From positions 186,001 to 250,000 of the IMG/VR virus record IMGVR_UViG_3300042868_009074: a stretch of DNA of 64,000 nt; one strand, 5' to 3'. This DNA comes from a virus. Below the pieces are notes generated by a model that worked only from the letters and a program-made list of their open reading frames with translations, had not been told where the DNA came from and did not search any database. A program made the position numbers and the translations under genes. Positions 49,152 through 57,939 of the stretch are shown here, one piece after another. Every line of letters begins with the position of its first letter. The first letter of the stretch is position 1.

Positions 49152-49899
49152 TTCTCCTAGAAGAGTAGTTCTTGTTGGTGCCGGTGGCATTGGCACTTGG
49201 CTTGCTGAAGGCGTAGCTCGAATGCTAGAGTGGAAATTTCCTGGCTCTGCATTGATTCTTGTTGACGGTGATAACTATGAACAAAAGAATTTAGAACGTC
49301 AGAACTTTAAACAGATGGGCAACAAGGCTTCAGTTAAAGCTTTGGAACTTACTCCTTCATTTCCAAACACAATGTTTATTCCAGTCCCTAAATGGGTTGT
49401 TGATGATAACTTTGCTGGAGTAACAGATGAAGAATCTCCAAAGATTAAAGCTTCTGAGCTAATCACTGAAGGAGATATTGTTCTTGCAGTAGTAGATAAC
49501 TTTGCTGCACGCAAAATCTTGTTCGATGCGGCATCTAAACTTGATAATGTTGACGTCTTTACTGGTGGCAATGATGATGACCTTTTTGGTTCTATCTATC
49601 ATTATCAACGCAGAGATGCTAAAGATGTTACTGAGCATCCAGTAACCTTTCATCCAGAGTATGAGAGTCCACCAGATAAAAACCCCGGTGAGATGTCTTG
49701 TCAAGAACGAGCAGAAGTAAATGGTGGAACCCAGTTACTTGCAACTAACATGGCAGTTGCAGCTTTTATTCTTGGTCGTATTCACAAAACAATTGTGAAC
49801 AACCAAAACCCCGAAGAGTCTGAGATTTACTTTGATCTCGGCGTCGGTAAATCAGAACCATATAACCGTATGGTTCAATTAGTACCACTACCAGTATAA
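49135..49899 (+). CDS. ThiF/E1-like activating enzyme (PRTRC ThiF-like)
   Basis: 254 residues. Nucleotide loop GAGGIG (15-20), acidic strand LVDGD (D44, D46), the NLERQN arginine loop (R55), D121 in VDNFAARK, and Cys189 in GEMSCQER, placed like the catalytic Cys of PRTRC ThiF proteins. E1 enzymes adenylate the C-terminus of a ubiquitin-like protein and pass it to Cys. No rhodanese or second adenylation domain. The UBL gene starts 17 bases downstream. Confidence 0.93.
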   Translation: MTHTDNSPRRVVLVGAGGIGTWLAEGVARMLEWKFPGSALILVDGDNYEQKNLERQNFKQMGNKASVKALELTPSFPNTMFIPVPKWVVDDNFAGVTDEESPKIKASELITEGDIVLAVVDNFAARKILFDAASKLDNVDVFTGGNDDDLFGSIYHYQRRDAKDVTEHPVTFHPEYESPPDKNPGEMSCQERAEVNGGTQLLATNMAVAAFILGRIHKTIVNNQNPEESEIYFDLGVGKSEPYNRMVQLVPLPV

Positions 49900-49916
49900 T
49901 AGGAGAATCTATTACT

Positions 49917-50168
49917 ATGAATAATCAATCATCATCAGCTTCGGCTGCGTCTTCTTCTGGCGTAGCTAACGTCAGATTTGGCGTTTACAGTCAGCCAACA
50001 CCAGTTGCTGGCAAAAGCGTTAAAGAAGTTCGCGAGCAATTCAGCAAGTTGTGGGGAATCCCCAACGACGCAATTGCTTACAAGGGCAAGGATAAGCTTG
50101 ACGAAGACTATGTCGTTCAGCCAAGTGACAACCTTGAGTTCCATCGCCGTGCCGGCGAAAAGGGCTAA
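49917..50168 (+). CDS. Ubiquitin-like modifier (PRTRC-C/Prok_Ub-like)
   Basis: 83 residues. A Ser/Ala-rich head (1-16) precedes a beta-grasp pattern: strand VRFGVYSQ, helix SVKEVREQFSKLWG, strands around IAYKGKDKLDEDYVV and NLEFHRRA, ending AGEKG. PRTRC protein C also ends in a ..GTKG tail. There is no terminal Gly-Gly, so the last Gly would be the activated residue or the tail is trimmed by the JAMM enzyme. Codon choice is more GC-ending than its neighbours, suggesting high expression. A hairpin with T tract follows. Confidence 0.8.
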   Translation: MNNQSSSASAASSSGVANVRFGVYSQPTPVAGKSVKEVREQFSKLWGIPNDAIAYKGKDKLDEDYVVQPSDNLEFHRRAGEKG

Positions 50169-50186
50169 CTAACCCTTGCAAAGATC

Positions 50187-50252
50187 GTGGGGGAGGATGT
50201 ACTAAACTTCTTACTTGATGTAGTACAGCTTCCCCCACTCTTACATTTTTTA
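50187..50252 (+). terminator. Hairpin and T tract after the ubiquitin-like gene
   Basis: GTGGGGGA/TCCCCCAC enclosing TGTACTA/TAGTACA, then six T at 50247-50252, eight bases from the stem. Probably a partial terminator that leaves the modifier more abundant than the ATPase downstream. Confidence 0.65.
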
Positions 50253-50284
50253 CAAAGGCCCCCACTTATTTTAAAGGTATCCTA

Positions 50285-51907
50285 ATGCTATTCTCCCAAA
50301 TTAAACTTGGAGTTCCTTCTATTTGGCTTAAGACTACTGATTATGCTAGAACCACAGAGTCTCTTATCAAGTTTAATCAACGCTCTTTCTACACTATAGA
50401 TCCCCTTAAAGGTTATGCTAAGTTCATAGACAATGAATGGAAGAGCATACTAGTCCAAATGCCTGATCCTCAAAACCCAGAGGAACTTCGTGAGACTACA
50501 ACTTTTGATTTTACTGTAGCTTACACTCATCTTCTTGACCAGTTAAACACTAACAAAGAATCTGCTACATTTTTATATTCTGTTTACACTAAACCAGAAG
50601 CAATGATGGAAATGTTTTCTGGATTGATCTCCATGAACAACACTCAATATCGTTCTGCTTTTTGGTCTGATGATCTTGAACAAATGCCTCTTCAGTTGGT
50701 GTTTATGTCTTGGTTTGATTGTCCAGAAGATTTTAAAAACATGTTTTATCTTTCTGATTTTGAAGAACCAAACCTTGAAGAACTCGCAACTATTATTAAT
50801 CACATAGATGATTCTTCTGGTAACACTCTTGTTGATCAGGGATCTCTTCCTGCAATTGCTAAAGCCGCAATTGGTTTGACAGAATCTGATTTCATTAATG
50901 TTTGTCTTAATTCTGTTCTTGAAAATGGAAAGATTGATCCAGATTATATTTATAATTTTAAGATGGCCGACATTAAAAAGAATGGCATTCTTGAAATCAT
51001 TCGTCCTAAGACTACCTTTGATAATATTGGTGGTCTTGATAACATTAAAGAACTTATTACTCGCAACGCTGTTCTTTGGCATAATCCAGAAAAAGCTGCT
51101 GAGTTTGGGATTAGTCCTATCCGTCGTATTCTTATGGTTGGCGTTCCCGGTACTGGTAAATCAGCTATTTGTGAAGCAACTGCTAATGCACTAGGGCTTG
51201 ATCTTGCTCGTACTGGTGTTAGCCAAGTTATGAATTCTTACATTGGTCAATCAGAGCAAAACATGCGTACTGTCTTTAAACAGATTAGTGTTATGGCTCC
51301 GTTGTGCGTTTGGATTGATGAGTTTGGTCGAGACATGTCTGGTGGTCAAAGCTCTGGACAAGTCGACGGCGGTACTACTGACCGTGTTCATGGTGAGTTC
51401 CTTACTGGTTTACAAGAGCTTCCTGATAACGTCTTCTTGATGTGTGCTGCCAATCAGCTTGATCATCTTAAACCAGAAATGCTACGAGCTGATCGTTTTG
51501 ACAAGATCATGTTTGTTGGTCTTCCTTCTTTTAATGAGCGTATGTCCATCCTTGATATTTATCTTCAAGGAATTAAAACAGATCACGTTTTTGATCTTGA
51601 AGAGCTAGCTCATGCTACTCAATACTTTACTGGTGCAGAGATGAAGTCTTTGATTAAAGAAGTTAAGTTTAACGTTTCTTCTGCCGAACTTCGTCCAATC
51701 AATACCCGTGATATTCTGGCTTATGCTCCGAAGCAGAGAAATATTCTTTGGAATAAGAGTCGTCAAATGATTCAAGATCTCTACGTCACTGCTATAGAGC
51801 AATGGGACTGGGCCTCGACAGATCAATTTAATGATGCTAAACTAATAGTTAGCGGTGAATCTAAAACAACAAATGCACCTGCAAAAGCCAGTGGCTTTAA
51901 ATGGTAA
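50285..51907 (+). CDS. AAA+ ATPase of the ubiquitin-like cassette
   Basis: 540 residues. N-terminal roughly 240 residues unrecognised; classic AAA module from about 244 (TFDNIGGLDNIKEL): Walker A GVPGTGKS (286-293), Walker B CVWIDE (341-346), sensor LMCAANQ, arginine-finger region MLRADRFDKI. Resembles Ycf46/FtsH-type single-AAA proteins. In such cassettes an AAA+ enzyme could unfold or extract modified targets. That role is inference. Confidence 0.9.
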   Translation: MLFSQIKLGVPSIWLKTTDYARTTESLIKFNQRSFYTIDPLKGYAKFIDNEWKSILVQMPDPQNPEELRETTTFDFTVAYTHLLDQLNTNKESATFLYSVYTKPEAMMEMFSGLISMNNTQYRSAFWSDDLEQMPLQLVFMSWFDCPEDFKNMFYLSDFEEPNLEELATIINHIDDSSGNTLVDQGSLPAIAKAAIGLTESDFINVCLNSVLENGKIDPDYIYNFKMADIKKNGILEIIRPKTTFDNIGGLDNIKELITRNAVLWHNPEKAAEFGISPIRRILMVGVPGTGKSAICEATANALGLDLARTGVSQVMNSYIGQSEQNMRTVFKQISVMAPLCVWIDEFGRDMSGGQSSGQVDGGTTDRVHGEFLTGLQELPDNVFLMCAANQLDHLKPEMLRADRFDKIMFVGLPSFNERMSILDIYLQGIKTDHVFDLEELAHATQYFTGAEMKSLIKEVKFNVSSAELRPINTRDILAYAPKQRNILWNKSRQMIQDLYVTAIEQWDWASTDQFNDAKLIVSGESKTTNAPAKASGFKW

Positions 51908-51927
51908 CAACAATATAAAGGATAAAT

Positions 51928-52554
51928 ATGTCTGAAGAATTTTCTTATCACGATGATTCATACAACCCTGAAGCTGCAATTGATGCATCTACTGGTGAAG
52001 TTCAAAAAACTTATGATAAAGATCTATACAAGAAATGGTTTCGTTCTAAAACTCAGAGTGGATTTCTTTCAATCCGTCCTTGGTTTCAGGGTCTAAAGCT
52101 TCGTATTGATATTGGTAAGACTTCTTCAGACGGCAAGCTTATGAGCAGCACTAATGTGTTTGTTGATGTAGTAGACTTTGGTGCCTATCTCAAGGCTATT
52201 ACTACAGGCACTGCAGCTCTTGGCTATCCAGCCAATGAAAGAACTGGTGTACCTAGTGCTGAAGGATTTGTTTCTTATGGTGGTGCTAAAATAAATGGCA
52301 AACCAGTAAGTAGAATATTTAAATCTCATTATTGGCAAAATGGAGATGTCTTTGATTCTAACAACTTTGTATTTAAGACTGGTCACTTTGAAGCTCGTAT
52401 GGCTGAGTCCGGAGCTTTCATTCCAGATATGAAGAATATTATTTCTTTTGATTCAATTAAAGTAACTCGTCAAGATATCCACTCTATTTCTTATATGGTT
52501 GATCTGGCTATGGCTTCTCATGTAGCTAATAAATCAGATTGGTATGAGGTCTGA
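51928..52554 (+). CDS. Hypothetical protein, possible cassette subunit
   Basis: 208 residues, AAGGATAAAT upstream. Beta-rich with disordered acidic head (1-25). No motif recognised. Position directly after the ATPase suggests a partner. Confidence 0.8.
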   Translation: MSEEFSYHDDSYNPEAAIDASTGEVQKTYDKDLYKKWFRSKTQSGFLSIRPWFQGLKLRIDIGKTSSDGKLMSSTNVFVDVVDFGAYLKAITTGTAALGYPANERTGVPSAEGFVSYGGAKINGKPVSRIFKSHYWQNGDVFDSNNFVFKTGHFEARMAESGAFIPDMKNIISFDSIKVTRQDIHSISYMVDLAMASHVANKSDWYEV

Positions 52555-52555
52555 T

Positions 52556-52954
52556 ATGGAAAATATAGAAGAAGAATTTCTTGAACTTCCTCCTTTGACT
52601 GAGATAGAAGAACTTAAAAGACTTCTTAACGAATTAGTTATAGGACTTGCTGCTAAGTTTGATGAGAAAATAAATCAGATTGAAAAGACCATGGAAGATT
52701 ATGAGAAGCAGTCTGCTACTCTTATAGTTGGTTTTGGTGAACAAGCAGTATTCCTTGAGGCCTTAATGGGTCAACTCCAGTTTGCTACATCTGAAGCACA
52801 AAAAGATTTTCACGATACTCTTAACAACAGTAGAAAACAAATGTTGAACATTATGAAAGATGGTGCTCGTGATCTCGTGGCCGATGAAAATGAAGGACTT
52901 GCCTCAGCCATTGAAGACGTGGTTGACTCAAAGTCAACTGACACCCCCAATTAA
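52556..52954 (+). CDS. Coiled-coil protein
   Basis: 132 residues from the ATG at 52556, one base after the previous stop. Long heptad region (about 12-50) and further helices. Unknown. Confidence 0.75.
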   Translation: MENIEEEFLELPPLTEIEELKRLLNELVIGLAAKFDEKINQIEKTMEDYEKQSATLIVGFGEQAVFLEALMGQLQFATSEAQKDFHDTLNNSRKQMLNIMKDGARDLVADENEGLASAIEDVVDSKSTDTPN

Positions 52955-53147
52955 TTCTGCTTGTGTTCTGTTGGTAGATAAAGAATCTTATCCATTCATT
53001 AATACACTACCATCTTTAAATAAGATTTATCCTTTTGTTAAATCTTTGCATCCTGACATGCTTTCCCTGCATGTTATATCTTCGTCCGTTTCTTTCTTCA
53101 TTAAAAATAATGTCTTAGAACTACACACAGTAGAGGTAATAAAATGA
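52923..53147 (+). CDS. Hypothetical protein, start uncertain
   Basis: About 74 residues from a TTG at 52923 within the previous gene; a hairpin GTTGAC/GTCAAC overlaps this start. Residues after SACVLLVDKESYPF look protein-like. Stop overlaps the next ATG. Confidence 0.55.
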   Translation: MTQSQLTPPINSACVLLVDKESYPFINTLPSLNKIYPFVKSLHPDMLSLHVISSSVSFFIKNNVLELHTVEVIK

Positions 53148-53764
53148 TTACAGTCATTGATACTTTAGAACAGTTTAATGATCGTTTTATTAATTTTAAC
53201 GATTCTCAAAGAACTGATTTCTTTCTTCCTTTAGACTCAATGGTTAATGATGCCCTTGTCAATAACCGGATTGAAGAACTTAGAATAATATTAGAAGATA
53301 ATGATAATTCTTATTCTTATTATGAGGATTTGTATAACTTAAATTACAGTCCTTTAACAGAACACCAGTACATATCTAATTATTCTTTACTCTATCCTTA
53401 TTCTAAAAATAATTTTATTAAACAGTTCTTTAATGATATGCTTCCTAGCTTATCTAATCATGTTTTATCTTACATGAAAACAACTTCTAGAATTGTCCAG
53501 ATTGGTGCTGGAAAAGGCAAAGGCCTTATGCTTAATCCTGTTTCTTTCACCGAAGACGATCTTCAGTTTTTAAAACCATTACAATATCAGCATGTTATTG
53601 AAGCTATGGTTAACGTCACAGCTTTAGTTAATAACCAACAAGCAGATATTAAATTCCTTCTTGACCAAAATCAAGAACTACAAACTACTAATACTATTTT
53701 ATCCCTTGAACACCAAGCAATGAATAACGCTCGAGTTCAGGATTATCTAACTACTTGGAGATAA
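53144..53764 (+). CDS. Hypothetical protein
   Basis: 206 residues, GAGGTAATAAA upstream. Helical, with a Gly-rich GAGKGKGLMLNP segment that is not a Walker motif. Unknown. Confidence 0.75.
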   Translation: MITVIDTLEQFNDRFINFNDSQRTDFFLPLDSMVNDALVNNRIEELRIILEDNDNSYSYYEDLYNLNYSPLTEHQYISNYSLLYPYSKNNFIKQFFNDMLPSLSNHVLSYMKTTSRIVQIGAGKGKGLMLNPVSFTEDDLQFLKPLQYQHVIEAMVNVTALVNNQQADIKFLLDQNQELQTTNTILSLEHQAMNNARVQDYLTTWR

Positions 53765-53769
53765 CTACT

Positions 53770-54669
53770 ATGTCTAATTTCATTGTTCAAGATGAAAAAA
53801 CTATTCTCTATCCTACTCAACCTTGGGATGGCTCAATAGAAAACTGCATTATTCTTATTGAAGACAAAGATATGATTCCTGGCACTGTGCGCTGGGATAC
53901 TACAGCTACTGGGTTTATGTTTTATAATCTTCCAGAATATTCTACAATTTCTTCTATTAGCGATAGCCTTCTTCAAGTATACAATAAGTTTGTAATTCCT
54001 GGAAAATTTGCCAATGTCCCTTCTCCCAATGACAGCATTCCTAACTGGGCAACTTTTAACCCTGAAGACAAATCTTTCTATTTAAGATTTGATTTAGTTT
54101 TTAATATTAGAACAGACTATTCTTCTGTTTCTACTTGTAAGTTTTACACTAACCCTCATAGCAGCTTTTCTTCAGATGAATACCAGTATGCTAATAAATC
54201 AAAAGGCGACATTTGCTCTGAGCCAGTACTAAATGCCAAGTCTAGCGGCGTTGCTTATTGCCCTTATTACCAAAACTTGTTCGCTGATATGCCAGCACAT
54301 TCTTGCCAAGGTTACTCTGCTGACAGTAAGATTCTTTCTTTGACAAATCTTTCTTCTAGGCATTCTGAAAATAAAATTAATATTACTGTTACTCAATCCA
54401 GAATGGATGCAGGTAAAACGGTCAATATTTTATTTAAAGATCAAATAAATAACACTGTATTTCATGACATTAAATTTAGTTCTTTAGATAAAGACCAATT
54501 AGATTCCATACCTACTATGGTTCAATCTATCCTTGATGAAATATTAGAATCATATAAAAACGATTTTAATATTGATACACAAGATGTTATTTCGCAAGTA
54601 GTTAAAATAGAAAGAAAAAGTTTCATATCTTCTCTTATAGAAAGAGAGAATCAAGATGTCTACATTTAA
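53770..54669 (+). CDS. Possible diverged E2-like protein 1
   Basis: 299 residues from the ATG at 53770. NPHSS ... KGDIC149SEPVL recalls the HPN...GxxC loop of E2 enzymes and sits at the same depth as in the two following proteins, but the insertion between the halves is long. Placed in this family mainly by context. Beta-rich N-terminal half, helical C-terminal half. Confidence 0.55.
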   Translation: MSNFIVQDEKTILYPTQPWDGSIENCIILIEDKDMIPGTVRWDTTATGFMFYNLPEYSTISSISDSLLQVYNKFVIPGKFANVPSPNDSIPNWATFNPEDKSFYLRFDLVFNIRTDYSSVSTCKFYTNPHSSFSSDEYQYANKSKGDICSEPVLNAKSSGVAYCPYYQNLFADMPAHSCQGYSADSKILSLTNLSSRHSENKINITVTQSRMDAGKTVNILFKDQINNTVFHDIKFSSLDKDQLDSIPTMVQSILDEILESYKNDFNIDTQDVISQVVKIERKSFISSLIERENQDVYI

Positions 54670-55810
54670 TATCTATAAACAATATGATGATAACCTTTAT
54701 TATCTATCTTTGATTTCTGATCGTTTTCAAAGACAAAATTCTGAATACTACAGATTCTCATCTCATCTTGGAATTATTTCTTTAGATCAAGTTCAAGAAA
54801 ATATTAATTCGTTTCCAAAGAACCGGTTAATAGATTCTCTTAGCGGTCCTTATCCAATAGCTGTTCGTTATATGGATAAAGGAGTATTCCTTGTTGAAAG
54901 GCCTCCTTTCCAAATGAAGATTGACTACTCACCTACTAAGAGCAATCGTGTTCGCCGTCCAATTAAACCAGTTACAGTCTGGGTCCCCTGGACTGTTTCT
55001 GTTTATAATTTATCTGCAGATGTAAACACAATGATCAACTCTTACAAGATATATTTTAACGACTCTTCTATATCTTCATTAGAAGATCGTTTAGTTACTA
55101 ACTATTTTTGTAATGTTTATGGTGATGGCAAAATTTGTTTAGGCCGTTCTGCTCAAGGTATCCAAGATAAATTACAAAATAATCAGATTACAGACTTTGC
55201 TACTTTACATTCTTATATGTTTAATGAATACTTTTCTGGTGGATGGAATACTGACTTAGGTTCTAATTTGTATTCTTTAATGAGAAGTATAGATTCTTCT
55301 TACATGATCAAAGATTACATTAATCTTTCTGATTCCTCAATCGATGCAAGAGCTAAAAAATTAAAGTTGAAGTTCTTTAAATCTCATCATCCTGCTTATG
55401 AGATAGCTAACTCTTTTTATAATCTTTCTCTTTTATCTCTTGAAGAAACTTTGAACATGGTTACTGAAGTAAAACAAAAGCATTTTCATCAAGTTAAACC
55501 AATTAGTTCTATTGCAGCTACTGACGTAGATAGTTCTGTAGATCATTATGTTGATCCAATAAATTTTACAGATAATTATTCTAACAATTATTGTGTTGTA
55601 AAACTTGTTTTAGATAACAGTCTTAACGCTACTAATCTTAATAGCCGTGATATCCCTTCTGAAATATTGCAGTTCTTTAAAGAAAACTCCTACGATATTA
55701 TGGATCAAGTTTACGAAAGCTATAATTCTAGAAACTCAATGTCTATTGAATTAAATTATCAAATTCCTCTTATTTCTCCTTCTACAATTGAGGAGCAGGT
55801 GAATGTATAA
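54656..55810 (+). CDS. E2-like/PRTRC-B-like protein 2
   Basis: 384 residues. VFLVERPPFQMKI, then WVPWTVSVYNLS, then FCNVYGDGKIC161LGRS. The last matches the E2 active-site pattern N(V/I)Yxx(D)GxxCL and the NVxxxGxVCLG motif of PRTRC-B proteins. Helical C-terminal region. Overlaps the previous gene by 14 bases and the next by 8. Confidence 0.7.
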   Translation: MSTFNIYKQYDDNLYYLSLISDRFQRQNSEYYRFSSHLGIISLDQVQENINSFPKNRLIDSLSGPYPIAVRYMDKGVFLVERPPFQMKIDYSPTKSNRVRRPIKPVTVWVPWTVSVYNLSADVNTMINSYKIYFNDSSISSLEDRLVTNYFCNVYGDGKICLGRSAQGIQDKLQNNQITDFATLHSYMFNEYFSGGWNTDLGSNLYSLMRSIDSSYMIKDYINLSDSSIDARAKKLKLKFFKSHHPAYEIANSFYNLSLLSLEETLNMVTEVKQKHFHQVKPISSIAATDVDSSVDHYVDPINFTDNYSNNYCVVKLVLDNSLNATNLNSRDIPSEILQFFKENSYDIMDQVYESYNSRNSMSIELNYQIPLISPSTIEEQVNV

Positions 55811-56873
55811 CTTAACAAACTTTAAAAGTACTTCTTCAAATTACGAAACAACCAATGCAGGAATTGTTCATTCTCTTACCGCATTTGATTCCTCTGGCAT
55901 AAGCCATGTTATAGAAGACCAAAACGAATTTGAATTTACCTACTACAATGAGTGGATGAAAGATAATATCTTTATTTCTCTTTATCGAGATTCAAAAGAT
56001 ACTTACAATTACAATTCTAATTCCATTATTCCACCAGGTCTTATCCATATTGATAAAAACTTTTTAGTTTTTGAGAAGCCTCCTACTCATAAGCTAATTA
56101 ATATTTATAACCAGTATCTTCATGACATAAATGATGATACAAGATTATACTCTTACTACCTACCTATTCCTTGGCAAGTTTATATTGTAGAATTTGATCC
56201 TAATAATAATAGGACTTGTTTAGTTAAAATGTTCTTTTCCAAATCAAGCTTAGTTAATTTTGATCAACAGCTTTTTCTTCCTCCTATCCCTAACTTTTAT
56301 GTTAACGGATTATTGTGTCGCCCGTTCTTTAATTCCATGGATGATATAGAAAGATATTCTGCTGATGTTCCTGGAATCATGGAATCAGCTTACGATTGGG
56401 TTTGGGCTAGTAACTTTAACTTAGATCTTTCAGAAACTATTTCTTCTGTTTATGTTCAAAAGAATCCTATTCAGTTATCTCGTGGCATAACTGACAGTTC
56501 TCACCTTAGTTATAAGCTTGGCATGAGTGTCATAAACCAGCTTTACACACATTGGGAATCATTACCGTTATCTGAAGTTACTTCTTTTAATTGGCCAAAT
56601 CCAGCTTTTGCAATGACTTTTCAAGAAGATCTTGCTACTGTAGATGTCCATGATTTATTTGATCAATGGTGTGAGAATAACAGTATATCCATAGATTCAG
56701 ACGAAGAGCATGATGAATACTACCAATCTGATAGTTTCAGATCATCTCTTCCTAATCCTAAAACTATCTCTAAGACATTTAAGGATATTATGAATTATTG
56801 CATTAGCCATACTTCTTTCCCTGTTTCTAAGAAAAAACTCAAAAATATTCTTGTTTCTCGAGCATCAGAATAA
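55803..56873 (+). CDS. E2-like/PRTRC-B-like protein 3
   Basis: 356 residues. Same order as its neighbour: FLVFEKPPTHKL, then IPWQVYIVEFD, then PPIPNFYVNGLLC172RPFF, again an E2-like Asn/Gly/Cys loop. Likely paralogue of 54656-55810. Last gene of the operon; a consensus promoter follows. Confidence 0.65.
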   Translation: MYNLTNFKSTSSNYETTNAGIVHSLTAFDSSGISHVIEDQNEFEFTYYNEWMKDNIFISLYRDSKDTYNYNSNSIIPPGLIHIDKNFLVFEKPPTHKLINIYNQYLHDINDDTRLYSYYLPIPWQVYIVEFDPNNNRTCLVKMFFSKSSLVNFDQQLFLPPIPNFYVNGLLCRPFFNSMDDIERYSADVPGIMESAYDWVWASNFNLDLSETISSVYVQKNPIQLSRGITDSSHLSYKLGMSVINQLYTHWESLPLSEVTSFNWPNPAFAMTFQEDLATVDVHDLFDQWCENNSISIDSDEEHDEYYQSDSFRSSLPNPKTISKTFKDIMNYCISHTSFPVSKKKLKNILVSRASE

Positions 56874-56879
56874 AACGAC

Positions 56880-56908
56880 TTGACAAATCTATTATGCTAT
56901 TATATACT
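56880..56908 (+). promoter_or_regulatory. Sigma-70-type promoter for the MerR-like/ssb operon
   Basis: TTGACA (56880-56885), 17-base spacer, TATACT (56903-56908); the gene starts 29 bases after the -10. Confidence 0.9.
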
Positions 56909-56936
56909 TATATAAACTTTAAAAAAGGTATTAAAA

Positions 56937-57245
56937 ATGGCAAAACAAAAGATGACAGAACCAGTATTCACTAGATCTGAAATAGCAGAAATACTTAATG
57001 TATCCACCCTCACCATAGCCAATAGGGAAAAGAACAAAAAATACCCTGAGCCAAAAAGAGATATGAATAACTATAGAATATATAGTTTGAATGATGTTTT
57101 CAATCTTCAACTTATTACCTATAACCATATCAACCCAAAGCCTGTGATATCTATTCTTTTTGATAAAGGGTATAAAGACAGTAAGCATCTAGGTGAAATG
57201 ATAGACAATGTTCTATCTCGTAGGAGCAACGCAAATGCAAAATGA
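56937..57245 (+). CDS. MerR-like helix-turn-helix protein
   Basis: 102 residues. FTRSEIAEILNVSTLTIANR (11-30) plus KKYPEPKRDMNNYRIYSLND wing match a MerR/excisionase-type DNA-binding domain. No effector domain. Probably an early regulator. Confidence 0.85.
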   Translation: MAKQKMTEPVFTRSEIAEILNVSTLTIANREKNKKYPEPKRDMNNYRIYSLNDVFNLQLITYNHINPKPVISILFDKGYKDSKHLGEMIDNVLSRRSNANAK

Positions 57246-57465
57246 TAAAGAAGAAAAGTTTTCACTAGTAGACGATGTAGATGATAATGTATCTACTGAT
57301 AATATTACAGAATTAAAATCTGGAATATTTAATCTATTTGTTAACTTGTACGACCATTTGTCCATAGACGTTGGTCCTCGTGATGCTATAATCGAATCAA
57401 CTAATTATCTACTTTATATTGTAGATACATTCAAACAAGCTCTTGAAAATGAAAATCAAGAATAA
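57235..57465 (+). CDS. Acidic hypothetical protein
   Basis: 76 residues from the ATG at 57235 (TAGGAG upstream). Acidic head, helical body. Overlaps the MerR-like gene by 11 bases. Confidence 0.75.
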   Translation: MQNDKEEKFSLVDDVDDNVSTDNITELKSGIFNLFVNLYDHLSIDVGPRDAIIESTNYLLYIVDTFKQALENENQE

Positions 57466-57495
57466 TAAATCAAACTAAATATTGGAGTAAACAAC

Positions 57496-57939
57496 ATGTT
57501 AGACGCAAAGAATGTAGTAACCATCTCAGGTGGTATAGTTTCAGAGCCAGAAATAATCAATGATAAAATAGCTAAGTTTAGAGTAGCTATTGATTACGCT
57601 GGTTCAGAAAAAGGCGGAGATAATAACTCAGGTTATTTCGACGTAGTATACTATCTCAAAGAAGGTACAAACTTCGCTTCAAAGAATGCACAGTTCTTGC
57701 ATTCTCAAATCACAGGTGGAAAACTCAAGAAGGGTTCACCACTTCAAATCCTCGGACGCTTAGTGCAAGAGCGTTGGCAACAAGATGGAGCTAACCGCTC
57801 TAAGGTTGTTATCGTAGCTGAATCAGTGTCCTACGCTGCATCTAACTACTCAAAGACTAATGAGTCAGGTGAAGCACCAAAGACTGCAGAAGCCGGATCC
57901 CCAGCATCTTCTTACTCTTCAGTACCTAACCAGTTTTAA
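57496..57939 (+). CDS. ssb: Single-stranded DNA-binding protein
   Basis: 147 residues, TTGGAGTAAAC upstream. One OB fold (about 1-112: VVTISGGIVSEPEI ... FRVAIDYA ... YFDVVYYL ... LQILGRLVQERW) and a disordered tail ending VPNQF instead of the bacterial DDDIPF tip. Coats ssDNA during replication. C-ending codons suggest high expression. Stop overlaps the next ATG by one base. Confidence 0.9.
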   Translation: MLDAKNVVTISGGIVSEPEIINDKIAKFRVAIDYAGSEKGGDNNSGYFDVVYYLKEGTNFASKNAQFLHSQITGGKLKKGSPLQILGRLVQERWQQDGANRSKVVIVAESVSYAASNYSKTNESGEAPKTAEAGSPASSYSSVPNQF

